Assembly (NCBI GenBank): GCA_964563545.1
Contig: CAZLXB010000021.1
Location: 1 to 32,378, forward strand
Direction: 5' to 3'
From: Casp-actino8 sp964563545
GTDB taxonomy: Bacteria; Actinomycetota; Acidimicrobiia; Acidimicrobiales; Ilumatobacteraceae
Length of the DNA stretch: 32,378 nucleotides
The position numbers and the translations under genes are program-made. Shown piece by piece: positions 1-6,612 of this stretch; the stretch's first letter is position 1, and the number at the start of each line of letters is the position of its first letter. Below the pieces are notes generated by a model that saw only the letters and a list, made by a program, of their open reading frames with translations, was not told where the DNA came from and did no database searches.

Positions 1-985
1 AGTGGGCGAACTTCACCGTGCAATTCGGATAAGCGCACGTCTGGTGTTTGGCGGCCAAAGCCCGTCTTTGGTGGACCGTGGCCAACCGTTTGGCCCGTCC
101 GACATCGAGTGGGACGCTTTCACCACTCAGCACAATCGGAATGATGTCGGCGTCGCAAGCGAGCCTTCGGAGTGTTTCGACGGGAAGTTCGACACCGTGT
201 TGTGTGACTGGCAGTCCCGCACTTGTGATGCCATCGCGCATGGCGGCCATGTCGATGTGAACGATGATCTCCGCCCGAGCGCCACGAGTCGTGTCGCTGA
301 CGGCGGATGTGTCGTGGCTCATGTCGAGCAGGGCGAGTGCCCGTCGATGGTCATTGGGCTCGATGCCCGGCATGACCTCGACCGGCGAACCCTTATCTCC
401 GGAGTGGAAGAGAGCCTCGACTCGGGCATCGAGACGAGCCGCGAGGACGGTTCCTCGTTCGGGGTCGAACGCACCGCGCACCTGCACCATCCCCTCGGCG
501 TCGCTCCAGATCTTGAGATAGGTGGCGCGGCGCTGGCGTTCGAAACGGCTCAGCCCACCGTCGGACTGCGCTCGAGCGACTTCGACTCGAACCTGCTTGG
601 CGAACTCGTCAACCGAAAGATGTTGCGCGTGTGCCAAGAGACTGTCACCGCGATCCAACAGCCGTACCTTGTCGGCATCGGACAGCTTTCCGAGCCCGGC
701 CGCGAGTGCATCGACGTGTGCCGCCGTGACCGCACCTGCGGCCAACGCCCCTTCGAACTCAGGCATCGAACCGAGGGTGGCTGAGCGGGCGATGGCCCGT
801 CGCGCATCTCGTTGCGACAGCCCAGCCGCGCGAATCAGTTCGAGATCGGCAAAGGCGAATTCGGGGTTGGATGAGTCGCGCATGATTTCGTCGATCTCGC
901 GCACGATCGAAGCCTCTTCGGCATCGAGTCGGGCGCGCTCACGCCGAATTTCGCCGAGGCGACACCGGAGTTCGGCGAGCGTCAA
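1..985 (-). CDS. DUF222 / HNH endonuclease domain protein, 3' end cut off by window
   Basis: About 328 codons are visible; the C-terminus lies beyond base 1. The translation has the alpha-helical DUF222 region, then the family's typical LRRLACDADIIPIVL stretch (nt ~90-135) and, at the window edge, CAYPNCTVKFAH, the first half of an HNH motif (CxxxxC...). The catalytic HH pair should lie outside the window. The start is TTG: an in-frame TGA sits directly before it and GGGAGGT lies about 6 nt upstream. Such '13E12-type' DUF222-HNH proteins are abundant and often multicopy in Actinobacteria. Their role is not settled, and mobile-element association or restriction-like nuclease activity are both suggested. 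The gene is divergent from the tmRNA gene. Family call is firm; biological role is open. Confidence 0.88.
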   Translation of the reverse strand, partial: MTLAELRCRLGEIRRERARLDAEEASIVREIDEIMRDSSNPEFAFADLELIRAAGLSQRDARRAIARSATLGSMPEFEGALAAGAVTAAHVDALAAGLGKLSDADKVRLLDRGDSLLAHAQHLSVDEFAKQVRVEVARAQSDGGLSRFERQRRATYLKIWSDAEGMVQVRGAFDPERGTVLAARLDARVEALFHSGDKGSPVEVMPGIEPNDHRRALALLDMSHDTSAVSDTTRGARAEIIVHIDMAAMRDGITSAGLPVTQHGVELPVETLRRLACDADIIPIVLSGESVPLDVGRAKRLATVHQRRALAAKHQTCAYPNCTVKFAH

Positions 986-1157
986 TCAACACCTCCCTGG
1001 AATACACGAGCTCGTCGGGGGCCAAACTCGTCGCGAATCTCGCGGCGTCGGCCCGATCGGGAAGTGAGGCCACCATAAACAGGGGGTGTGGCAGAGTTTC
1101 AGGAATTGCGAAAAGTTCCCGAAACTTCCTCCGCACATATCGGTGGCGTCGTGGCGT

Positions 1158-1163
1158 TATCCT
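1158..1163 (+). promoter_or_regulatory. possible -10 box of the tmRNA gene
   Basis: TATCCT lies 20 nt before the mature tmRNA 5' end. Transcription would start near 1170, and the 5' leader would be removed by RNase P. I see no clear -35 box. Confidence 0.4.
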
Positions 1164-1183
1164 GACGACAACACCAAAGCTTT

Positions 1184-1571
1184 GGGGCTGACAGGTTTCG
1201 ACAGCAGTTCCGATGGCCGGACGTGCGACCCGAGTTGCTCAGACTCGCTAAACGGGGCAACCCAAAGAATTGCCAACCAGCAGTTCGCTCTCGCCGCCTG
1301 ATCCGTCAGGTGAATGAGAGACATCGTGACCAGAAATGGCGCACGGGGCCGATCCACCGCAGCCCGGCAACAGAAGCGGGGGATGGCAGCAGGAAAGACG
1401 GCTGACGGCGAGAAAGACCGCTGACCGCACGGAAAGACGTGTCGTGGTCCGCCAGCAATGACGGACAGTCGACCCGCCGATGAGGTTGCGTCAGCCTCGA
1501 AGTTGGGAATGGTCGTAGCGCGGTCGTTCGTCGCCTGATGGACGGGGGTTCGATTCCCCCCAGCTCCACCA
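1184..1571 (+). ncRNA. ssrA: transfer-messenger RNA (tmRNA)
   Basis: The 388-nt RNA rescues stalled ribosomes with SmpB and adds a degradation tag to unfinished proteins. The 5' end GGGGCTG pairs over seven positions (one G-U) with CAGCTCC just before the A-CCA end, forming the tRNA-like acceptor stem. The 5' GACAGGTTTCGACA element and the 3' GGGGGTTCGATTCCCCC T-arm are both diagnostic. An internal frame encodes a tag ending FALAA. CCA is encoded (1569-1571). The strong hairpin right after the 3' end is the likely terminator. smpB, often near ssrA, is not in this window. An apparent 71-codon frame running through this region is only the tmRNA itself. Confidence 0.96.
1257..1301 (+). other. 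tmRNA proteolysis-tag reading frame
   Basis: GCA at 1257 is the likely resume codon, preceded by CTAAACGGG. The frame reads ATQRIANQQFALAA and stops at TGA (1299-1301). The ending LAA is the usual ClpXP recognition signal. The exact resume codon is inferred; the next GCC in frame would give a tag too short for the family. Confidence 0.8.
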
Positions 1572-1574
1572 AGG

Positions 1575-1603
1575 AGTGTTGGCGGGTTTTGCCGCCAACA
1601 CTT
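1575..1603 (+). terminator. hairpin terminator between tmRNA and the convergent esterase gene
   Basis: AGTGTTGGCGG (1575-1585) pairs perfectly with CCGCCAACACT (1592-1602) around a 6-nt GTTTTG loop, and one further G-T pair extends it. There is no T-run, but the position 3 nt after the tmRNA CCA end and before a convergent gene suggests it works on both strands. Confidence 0.75.
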
Positions 1604-1634
1604 GGCGTGAGTACGTCGCGGTTCGTGTGAGCGA

Positions 1635-2777
1635 TCAATCGCGCGGATGCTGAACCAAGAACGACCAGATCGCCCGGCTTGAATCGAAGTTCTCGTACGG
1701 CCGGCCCACTAATGCGGCGGCCGCTTCGGACGTCGCAGCGTGACCCATCCAGGCGTGACCCGCGCCGGCGACAGTGATCAACCGCACTTCGGTGTCAGAG
1801 GAACAATTCATCCAGGTCGATATCTCCACGTCCGGATTGGGCGGGAAGTCCTCGATGCGGGGAGCAGCGTCACAGTCGGACAAATCCGCGAGAGTTCTCA
1901 CAGCCTCGCGACCCGACCGGAACTCGACGCCCGACACACCTGTGCCCACTCCCCCGTCGATCGGATGGTTCGTGTCGGCGAGGCCGTGAATGTGAATCAC
2001 CGATACCGGCTTCGTCATCCGACATTCGTCGATACCGAGACTTCCTGCCTGCACGCCGATCGCTGCGATCCGGTCGGACAACTCGCAGGCCAAGCGATAG
2101 GCCATGATCGCACCGTTGGAGTGCCCGGCGACGAAGGTTCGTCTGGCGTCGACTTCGAATCGTTCGGAGAAAACATCCAGTAGGAACCTCACGTACCCGA
2201 CATCGTCCACACTCTGACTTGCTGCAGGCCCACAGCAGTAGCCGCCGTTCCACGTCTGGAGCCCTGGTCGGTCGGGCACCGCCCTGATTCCGTCGGGGTA
2301 CACAACGATGAAACCGTTCGCTTCGGCAAGTTCGTCGAAACCGGAGTTGGCCGCGAATTGGCCCGATGACCCCAGTCCCCCGTGAAGTGCGATCAATAGC
2401 GGGGTTGGTTCACCGGCTCGCAGTGTCGTCGGAAGGTAGGCGCGAAAATGTCGCCTCCGGCCGTCCGGTGTATCCATCCACTCCTCACTCACCGTCCCCA
2501 CGGCCGCCGTCCCCGGCTTCGCCGACGCGTACAGATCTGAGGTCACCGGCGCTGCTGTGGAGGGAGCAACGGTGGTTGGCTCGACCACTGATGGCGGTTC
2601 CACGATGGACGACACGGTCGACATCGATGCCCCGTCTGTTGTCGCCGACTCCGATTCGAGCGACGTGATCGTGCCCGAACCATTGTTTCCACGACAACCA
2701 CCCACTCCCAGAGATGTGCACAACCCGAGCACGAGGAAGATCGCGGGCCGAGAACGCGAAGGGAGCTTCATGGGCAT
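1635..2777 (-). CDS. secreted lipoprotein esterase, PHB-depolymerase/LpqC-like alpha/beta hydrolase
   Basis: The 380-residue product starts with a basic n-region and a hydrophobic segment ending in lipobox LGVGGC (Cys28), so it is probably lipid-anchored outside the membrane. A Ser/Thr/Pro/Glu-rich linker (about 30-95) precedes the hydrolase domain. Visible catalytic features are the oxyanion motif HGG (132-134), nucleophile Ser220 in GHSNG, Asp268 in HGLADTNHP and His341 in GAGHAWMG. The GGYCCGPA stretch (178-185) is typical of the esterase_phb/LpqC family. Substrates could be polyhydroxyalkanoate or feruloyl-type esters; the sequence does not decide. The alternative ATG two codons downstream is equally possible. 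It converges on the tmRNA terminator. Confidence 0.88.
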   Translation of the reverse strand: MPMKLPSRSRPAIFLVLGLCTSLGVGGCRGNNGSGTITSLESESATTDGASMSTVSSIVEPPSVVEPTTVAPSTAAPVTSDLYASAKPGTAAVGTVSEEWMDTPDGRRRHFRAYLPTTLRAGEPTPLLIALHGGLGSSGQFAANSGFDELAEANGFIVVYPDGIRAVPDRPGLQTWNGGYCCGPAASQSVDDVGYVRFLLDVFSERFEVDARRTFVAGHSNGAIMAYRLACELSDRIAAIGVQAGSLGIDECRMTKPVSVIHIHGLADTNHPIDGGVGTGVSGVEFRSGREAVRTLADLSDCDAAPRIEDFPPNPDVEISTWMNCSSDTEVRLITVAGAGHAWMGHAATSEAAAALVGRPYENFDSSRAIWSFLVQHPRD

Positions 2778-2893
2778 CGATCACTCAATTGATCAAGTCC
2801 TCCAACGACCGTCATCACACGTAATTGTCCCACAGTTCAACATCTGACTCGACGTCGCCACTCAGTGGAGGTGAACGGGAAGATTGAACCCAC

Positions 2894-2899
2894 TAGCGT
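2894..2899 (+). promoter_or_regulatory. -10 box of the VOC gene
   Basis: TAGCGT lies 32 nt before the ATG at 2932. Unlike most genes here, this one would have a short leader carrying a Shine-Dalgarno-like GAAAGGGG (2916-2923). Confidence 0.4.
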
Positions 2900-2931
2900 T
2901 GTCGAGCGTTACGAAGAAAGGGGCGAGGCCC

Positions 2932-3297
2932 ATGAAGGTTGGCTATGTGGTGCTCTATGTCGACAACGTCGAGGATTGTCAGCGGTTCTGGACCGAACGA
3001 GTCGGCATGATCGAGAAGAGCCGCCAACCGGCCGGCGAGTTCTCGGTCGTCAAGGTCGGATTCGCCGATCAAGACTTCGCTTTCGAGTTGGTCCCTCTCG
3101 CCTTGATGAAGGACAACCCAGATGGGCTCGATCTGGCGACTCCGTCGATCGCGTTCCGGGTGAACGACCTTGGTCGGGCTCGCGCCCAACTTGTTGCCAA
3201 GGGAGTCCAGGCGACCGAAGTGGGCGAGCACTCCGGTGTTGCCTCGTTCGCCTTCCCGGACAACGAGGGCCGCTGGTTCGCGGTGATTCGGGACTGA
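2932..3297 (+). CDS. VOC-family (glyoxalase/bleomycin-resistance fold) protein
   Basis: The 121-residue protein has the paired beta-alpha-beta-beta-beta modules of the vicinal oxygen chelate fold: MKVGYVVLYVDNVEDCQRFW at the start, TPSIAFRVNDLGRARAQL at the second module and PDNEGRWFAVIRD at the end. The usual first-strand metal-binding His is absent (Val in its place), and the final Glu of the ligand set is not evident, so it may not be a metalloenzyme. Members like this are usually annotated only as glyoxalase superfamily. ATG 2932 is preferred over an upstream in-frame ATG because GAAAGGGG precedes it at suitable spacing and the fold begins there. It converges with the YhhN gene. Confidence 0.85.
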   Translation: MKVGYVVLYVDNVEDCQRFWTERVGMIEKSRQPAGEFSVVKVGFADQDFAFELVPLALMKDNPDGLDLATPSIAFRVNDLGRARAQLVAKGVQATEVGEHSGVASFAFPDNEGRWFAVIRD

Positions 3298-3319
3298 CCG
3301 ACTGTCGTCGTTGTCCACG

Positions 3320-3955
3320 TCAGAGCAAACCAAGAACCAAACCCGCCAACGCGGCGTGATAGGTCACCATGATCCCGACCGGTTGCCACGCACGTTCTTT
3401 CACGAACCGCGTCTCGGCGATCAGCGAATCAGACACCATGAAAACCACCGCTCCGGCGACGGCCACGGCCGAGCCCCCAGCGATCGCTGCCACCGCCATC
3501 GCCGAGATCACGATCATGTAGACGATGACCGGAGCGACGAGATCACCGCGCTCCGCGCGTCGCAACGCTCCCACGTAACGCCGCGCGAGTCCGGCGGTCA
3601 TGGGAATGGCGATCAGCAGACCGATGAGGAGCCGGTTCGATTCAGAACCAGCCGACAGGAAGGAGACGGTGAAGAGAACTTGAGCGACGGCAAAGGATCC
3701 GAGGCCCGGAACGAACGAATCCCGCGGGAGCATCAAAAAGACATCGCCCAGGATGCAGAAGGCCAAAGCGACCAGGTGCCACGTTCGGGAGGCTTCGTGC
3801 GCCACATCGAGAGAGGCCGCGGTGGCGAGGAATGCGGCGGTGGCCAAAGGCTTGGCGAGATACTCGATGCGTTCGGATTTCCGGGCCACCGCGAACCAAT
3901 CGAGCAACGACGCCGCAAGAGCGATCACGAGAAACGACGTCGACGCAGTGTTCAC
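3320..3955 (-). CDS. YhhN/TMEM86-family membrane protein, putative lysoplasmalogenase
   Basis: The 211-residue product is almost entirely hydrophobic, with about eight predicted membrane spans. It shows the family's conserved blocks: KPLATAAFL near residue 35, GDVFLMLP and FVPGLGSFAVAQVLFTVSF in the middle, VSDSLIAETRF and TYHAALAG near the end. Characterised animal homologues (TMEM86) hydrolyse the vinyl-ether bond of lysoplasmalogens; the bacterial role is mostly inferred. The start is GTG with GAGAGG about 8 nt upstream. The 3' end is 22 nt from the convergent VOC stop. Confidence 0.85.
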   Translation of the reverse strand: MNTASTSFLVIALAASLLDWFAVARKSERIEYLAKPLATAAFLATAASLDVAHEASRTWHLVALAFCILGDVFLMLPRDSFVPGLGSFAVAQVLFTVSFLSAGSESNRLLIGLLIAIPMTAGLARRYVGALRRAERGDLVAPVIVYMIVISAMAVAAIAGGSAVAVAGAVVFMVSDSLIAETRFVKERAWQPVGIMVTYHAALAGLVLGLL

Positions 3956-4034
3956 GGGAGCATCCTCTCACCGGGGACCATCGATGCAGAGCATCCACGG
4001 CAATCCACCGTCTCCGTGGTTGGGCCGGCCGAAC

Positions 4035-4040
4035 TATGGT
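4035..4040 (+). promoter_or_regulatory. -10 box, leaderless start of RDD gene
   Basis: TATGGT lies exactly 6 nt before the ATG at 4047, so transcription should begin at or next to the A of the start codon. Confidence 0.6.
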
Positions 4041-4046
4041 TCATTC

Positions 4047-4457
4047 ATGACCGACGCTTTCCCGCCGCCTCCTCCGCCGATGTCCGTCCAGTCCGCGAAC
4101 GCGCAGAACGATGTACAACTTGCATCCGCTGGAGCGCGAATCGGGGCCGCACTTCTCGACGGACTGCTCGCCATCGTCACGCTCGGAATCGGTTGGCTCA
4201 TCTGGAGCATCGTGCTGTGGAAGCAATCCACGTCACCGGCCAAGAAGATGTTGCGCATGACGATCGTCGATGCCAACACCGGCCTGCCCGCTTCGGTGAA
4301 GCAAATGGTTCTGCGCGAAGCACTGGGCAAATGGGTGCTCGGTGCCGTGACCGGATTCATCTCGCTCGTGTCGGCCATCATGCTCTTCGTGACGCCGCGC
4401 CGCCAGGTGGTCTGGGACTACATCGGCACCACGGTGGTCGTTCGTAACGCGTCGTAG
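4047..4457 (+). CDS. RDD-family membrane protein
   Basis: The 136-residue product has a short proline-rich N-terminus (FPPPPPP), then ARIGAALLDGLLAI, the Arg...Asp...Asp region that names the RDD family, two hydrophobic segments (about 32-55 and 105-125) and the conserved KKMLRMTIVD between them. Function of small RDD proteins is generally unknown; some are linked to ion exchange. ATG 4047 is chosen because a TATGGT box lies 6 nt upstream and the RDD core starts shortly after. An upstream ATG at 3984 would add 21 residues that do not look like the family. It converges with the TetR gene across a large hairpin. Confidence 0.82.
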   Translation: MTDAFPPPPPPMSVQSANAQNDVQLASAGARIGAALLDGLLAIVTLGIGWLIWSIVLWKQSTSPAKKMLRMTIVDANTGLPASVKQMVLREALGKWVLGAVTGFISLVSAIMLFVTPRRQVVWDYIGTTVVVRNAS

Positions 4458-4462
4458 CCGAA

Positions 4463-4509
4463 TTCTGGCGAGAGATCTTCACCCATACGGTGAATTCTCA
4501 TCGCCAGAA
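4463..4509. terminator. compound bidirectional terminator hairpin
   Basis: Three nested stems line up: TTCTGGCGA (4463-4471) with TCGCCAGAA (4501-4509), GAG (4472-4474) with CTC (4497-4499), and TTCACC (4478-4483) with GGTGAA (4489-4494) around a CATAC loop. It fills the gap between the convergent RDD and TetR genes. Confidence 0.75.
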
Positions 4510-4517
4510 ACACGGGG

Positions 4518-5051
4518 TCAGGTGATCTCCTGGGCGGCGGAATTGGCGGCGGCCGGGCCCATCGTGCGCCGGAGCATCAGCAGTCCGTCGATGCGGGCCA
4601 TGATCCACAACGCTCGCTGACGGCGGATTTCGGGGCGACTTCCCTTCACCCGCTCGGCCAACCATTCGGCCCACGAATTCATGAGCGAACCCACGAGGTC
4701 CGTGTACGGCGCCTGACCAGCGCTCGCCAGGCCGATCATCTCGAAGAAGAGGGCAAAGATGCGGTCGCCACGCTTGGTCGTCAGCACCGGCCAAGCCGCC
4801 GCCAAGAGTTCGTCGGCATCTCTTGGTCGATCGCCGAAGGCCTTGGCCAACAACGACTGCAGTTCGTTGCCGAGCTCGCCGGCGACGGCCGAAATCAGAT
4901 CGGTCTTCGACGGGAAGTAGTACACGACCATCCGGTCGCTGGCGCCGAGCCGTTCGGCGACCTTCGAGTACGTGAGTCCGGACATCCCCGCATCGAGTGC
5001 GGCTCCGACCGCCGCGGCGAGTACTTCGTCGGGCGTGTACCGGTGACCCAT
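4518..5051 (-). CDS. TetR-family transcriptional regulator
   Basis: The 177-residue protein begins MGHRYTPDEVLAAAVGAALD and has the TetR helix-turn-helix TYSKVAERLGASDRMVVYYF followed by PSKTDLISAV (about 25-55). The remainder is the variable helical ligand-binding domain, and no ligand can be read from it. ATG 5051 is preferred because TACAGT lies 7 nt upstream; a GTG at 5072 would add seven residues. The gene is divergent from a membrane-protein/epoxide-hydrolase-like pair, and a perfect inverted repeat lies between them. Local repression of that pair, and perhaps of itself, is the natural inference. Confidence 0.9.
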   Translation of the reverse strand: MGHRYTPDEVLAAAVGAALDAGMSGLTYSKVAERLGASDRMVVYYFPSKTDLISAVAGELGNELQSLLAKAFGDRPRDADELLAAAWPVLTTKRGDRIFALFFEMIGLASAGQAPYTDLVGSLMNSWAEWLAERVKGSRPEIRRQRALWIMARIDGLLMLRRTMGPAAANSAAQEIT

Positions 5052-5058
5052 CGCCTTG

Positions 5059-5064
5059 ACTGTA
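5059..5064 (-). promoter_or_regulatory. -10 box of the tetR gene
   Basis: On the minus strand TACAGT precedes ATG 5051 by 7 nt. It is only 14 bp from the divergent -10 box at 5079-5084, so the two promoters overlap. Confidence 0.5.
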
Positions 5065-5078
5065 GCGAGCACTTCATT

Positions 5079-5084
5079 TATTCT
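5079..5084 (+). promoter_or_regulatory. -10 box of the 5093 gene
   Basis: TATTCT lies 8 nt before GTG 5093, which predicts a leaderless or nearly leaderless mRNA. The transcription start would fall inside the inverted repeat at 5089-5104. Confidence 0.5.
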
Positions 5085-5088
5085 CTTT

Positions 5089-5104
5089 TGTAGTGACTAC
5101 TACA
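5089..5104. promoter_or_regulatory. candidate TetR operator (perfect inverted repeat)
   Basis: TGTAGT-GACT-ACTACA has perfect 6-bp arms around a 4-bp spacer. It overlaps the predicted transcription start and the GTG of the 5093 gene. It also lies just upstream of the tetR promoter. Size, symmetry and position fit a TetR-family operator; binding is inferred. Confidence 0.6.
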
Positions 5105-5488
5105 ACACCTCTCTCCGCCACCCGTTACCTTCCGCTGATGATCACGGGTGCCGTGTCGGCCCTCCTGGTCGCACTCATTTTTCGGCTCGTGCCCGACGAC
5201 TTCCCCGACTCCCTCGGTGGACGCCTCACCCTCTTTGCGGTAGCGCTGGCCACCGGTCCGGTATTCGTGATCGTCATCAGGTGGTGGGCCAGGTTCATCA
5301 AGAGCACACTCAGCCGCCCGGCCACCATCGCCACGGTCGGTGCGCTGGTGTTCGATTCGCTCATGACCGGCTTCGCTCCGCAGTTCTACGGCCACCACGG
5401 GGCGGGATCCACGGTCGTCATCGCGTCGATCGTCTTCGGTGGCGTGGCGATCATCGTCAGCGAGTTCCTGCTACCCGAGAAGAAGTGA
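5093..5488 (+). CDS. small four-span membrane protein, unknown function
   Basis: The 131-residue product has four hydrophobic segments (about 12-30, 45-64, 78-95 and 104-124), short loops and a charged LLPEKK end. GALVFDSLMTGFAPQFYG in the third span/loop faintly recalls DUF5367-type small membrane proteins; I would not assign it. The start is GTG, with a -10 box 8 nt upstream and no Shine-Dalgarno. It is followed 10 nt later by the epoxide-hydrolase-like gene, whose ribosome site overlaps this stop, so they are probably one transcript controlled by the divergent TetR protein. Confidence 0.75.
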   Translation: MTTTTPLSATRYLPLMITGAVSALLVALIFRLVPDDFPDSLGGRLTLFAVALATGPVFVIVIRWWARFIKSTLSRPATIATVGALVFDSLMTGFAPQFYGHHGAGSTVVIASIVFGGVAIIVSEFLLPEKK

Positions 5489-5498
5489 GGAGACGTTC

Positions 5499-5891
5499 GT
5501 GTCCACCGAACCGATGAGGGTGATCGAAGCCTTCATGCAAGCGATGGAGAAACTCGACTACGACAACGCTCTCGAGTGGGTCCACGACGACGTCGTGTAT
5601 ACGAACTTTCCCCTCGGTCTGGAGGCCGGAACCGTGATCGGACCGGCCGGCATCCGGGCGGTGCTCGAGCCATTCTTTGCCCCGACGATCACCAACGAAT
5701 GGATCATCAAGTCATCGGCCGTAGCCGGCAACACCGTGTTTCTCGAGCGCCTCGACCGACATCAGTTCCCCGGTGGGTGGGCCGAGCTCCCCGTGGTCGG
5801 AATTTTCGAAGTTCGCGACGGTCTCATCGCTTCGTGGCGCGAGTACTTCGACTGGGCCACGATCACCAACGGGATCGCCGCCGTCAGCTAA
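5499..5891 (+). CDS. limonene-1,2-epoxide hydrolase-like (SnoaL fold) protein
   Basis: The 130-residue protein aligns over its whole length with the limonene epoxide hydrolase (LEH) family, one-step epoxide hydrolases with an NTF2-like fold. LEH catalytic positions are recognisable: Tyr34 and Asn36 in VYTNFP, and Arg84 and Asp86 in ERLDR. The second catalytic Asp, from the WRDYFD motif of the Rhodococcus enzyme, is Glu115 here (SWREYFD). Activity is therefore plausible but altered; the natural epoxide is unknown. The start is GTG 5499 with GAGGAGA (5487-5493) about 5 nt upstream, overlapping the stop of the preceding gene. Its TAA overlaps the convergent TRIC stop. Confidence 0.82.
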   Translation: MSTEPMRVIEAFMQAMEKLDYDNALEWVHDDVVYTNFPLGLEAGTVIGPAGIRAVLEPFFAPTITNEWIIKSSAVAGNTVFLERLDRHQFPGGWAELPVVGIFEVRDGLIASWREYFDWATITNGIAAVS

Positions 5892-6565
5892 CGCTCTCGG
5901 CTCGCCCCATTGTCAGCGCCTCGGGAGTCGAGCGTGCGCGGAAGGTGCCAGTCGAAACGAACGGCGAAGTAGCGGAGCACCACGACCACGGCGATCGGAA
6001 TCCAAACCTTCACTTCTTCACGCCCATCGGCGGCATCGAGCGCCACGTACACCAACGCCCCACACAAGCCCGCCACTGCGTACACCTGCCCCACGAGCAC
6101 CATCGGTCGCCGACTCGTGAGGACATCGCGCACCACGCCGCCACCCACACCCGTGATCACGCCCATCAGCACCGCGACGAATGCCGACGTTCCGGCTTCG
6201 AGCGAGATCGACGTTCCGAGCACCACGAAAGCACCGAGCCCGACGGCGTCGGCGGCCAGATACGGAACTCCCCGCGTGAGCCGAGTCGCCGGTCGCGCGC
6301 GAAGCACGATGATCCCGATCACTCCCGTGGTCAACCCGACCCATACCGGCCATTCGTCGCGCACCCACGTGACCGGCAGATTGCCGATCAGTACGTCGCG
6401 CAATGTTCCGCCCCCGATGGCCACCACCGTGGCGAGCACCAGCGCCCCGAGCCAGTCCATCTCGGCTTCGGCGGCCGCCATCACACCCGAGGTGGCAAAG
6501 GCGATCGTCCCGATGACCGCGATCACGAGGAAGACTCCGCTCTGGGTCGCGAGGCTGGCGAGCAC
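5888..6565 (-). CDS. TRIC-family / UPF0126 membrane channel (YicG/YadS-like)
   Basis: The 225-residue protein is an internal duplication of three-span units, plus a seventh span. Each half carries the family signature: GGGTLRDVL in the first and GGGVVRDVL in the second. Characterised members of this fold are TRIC cation channels; bacterial UPF0126 proteins have also been linked to small-molecule uptake, so the substrate is not fixed. The C-terminal tail (about 200-225) is basic and cytosolic. The start is GTG 6565 with TACGCT exactly 6 nt upstream. It shares a very short divergent promoter region with the dioxygenase gene. Confidence 0.88.
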   Translation of the reverse strand: MLASLATQSGVFLVIAVIGTIAFATSGVMAAAEAEMDWLGALVLATVVAIGGGTLRDVLIGNLPVTWVRDEWPVWVGLTTGVIGIIVLRARPATRLTRGVPYLAADAVGLGAFVVLGTSISLEAGTSAFVAVLMGVITGVGGGVVRDVLTSRRPMVLVGQVYAVAGLCGALVYVALDAADGREEVKVWIPIAVVVVLRYFAVRFDWHLPRTLDSRGADNGASRER

Positions 6566-6571
6566 CCGATG

Positions 6572-6577
6572 AGCGTA
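6572..6577 (-). promoter_or_regulatory. -10 box of the TRIC gene (leaderless)
   Basis: On the minus strand TACGCT lies 6 nt before GTG 6565. It is 23 bp from the opposing box at 6601-6606, so both promoters must share upstream DNA. Confidence 0.6.
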
Positions 6578-6600
6578 CCGACCGCCTCACCGTCACCCCG

Positions 6601-6606
6601 TAGCAT
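6601..6606 (+). promoter_or_regulatory. -10 box of the dioxygenase gene (leaderless)
   Basis: TAGCAT lies exactly 6 nt before GTG 6613, and no Shine-Dalgarno is present. Confidence 0.6.
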
Positions 6607-6612
6607 CGCCTC

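Noticed and set aside
2..784. 260-codon open frame on the plus strand
   Set aside because: It is exactly antisense to, and in codon register with, the DUF222-HNH gene, and its translation resembles no protein family.
939..1076. Short minus-strand frame beginning MVASLPDRADAARFATSL
   Set aside because: The composition looks protein-like, but there is no Shine-Dalgarno or -10 box at the usual spacing and it overlaps the supported DUF222 start by 47 bp. It could be revisited with conservation data.
1086..1301. 71-codon plus-strand frame ending NQQFALAA
   Set aside because: Only its last 14 codons are translated, as the tmRNA tag; the rest is tmRNA structure and promoter.
1547..1571. tmRNA 3' end as an attachment site of an integrated element
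   Set aside because: No second copy of the 3' end and no integrase is visible; the downstream gene is an ordinary esterase.
3311..4447. 378-codon plus-strand frame
   Set aside because: Antisense to the YhhN-type gene, then out of frame through the RDD gene; Arg/His-rich shadow translation typical of GC-rich DNA.
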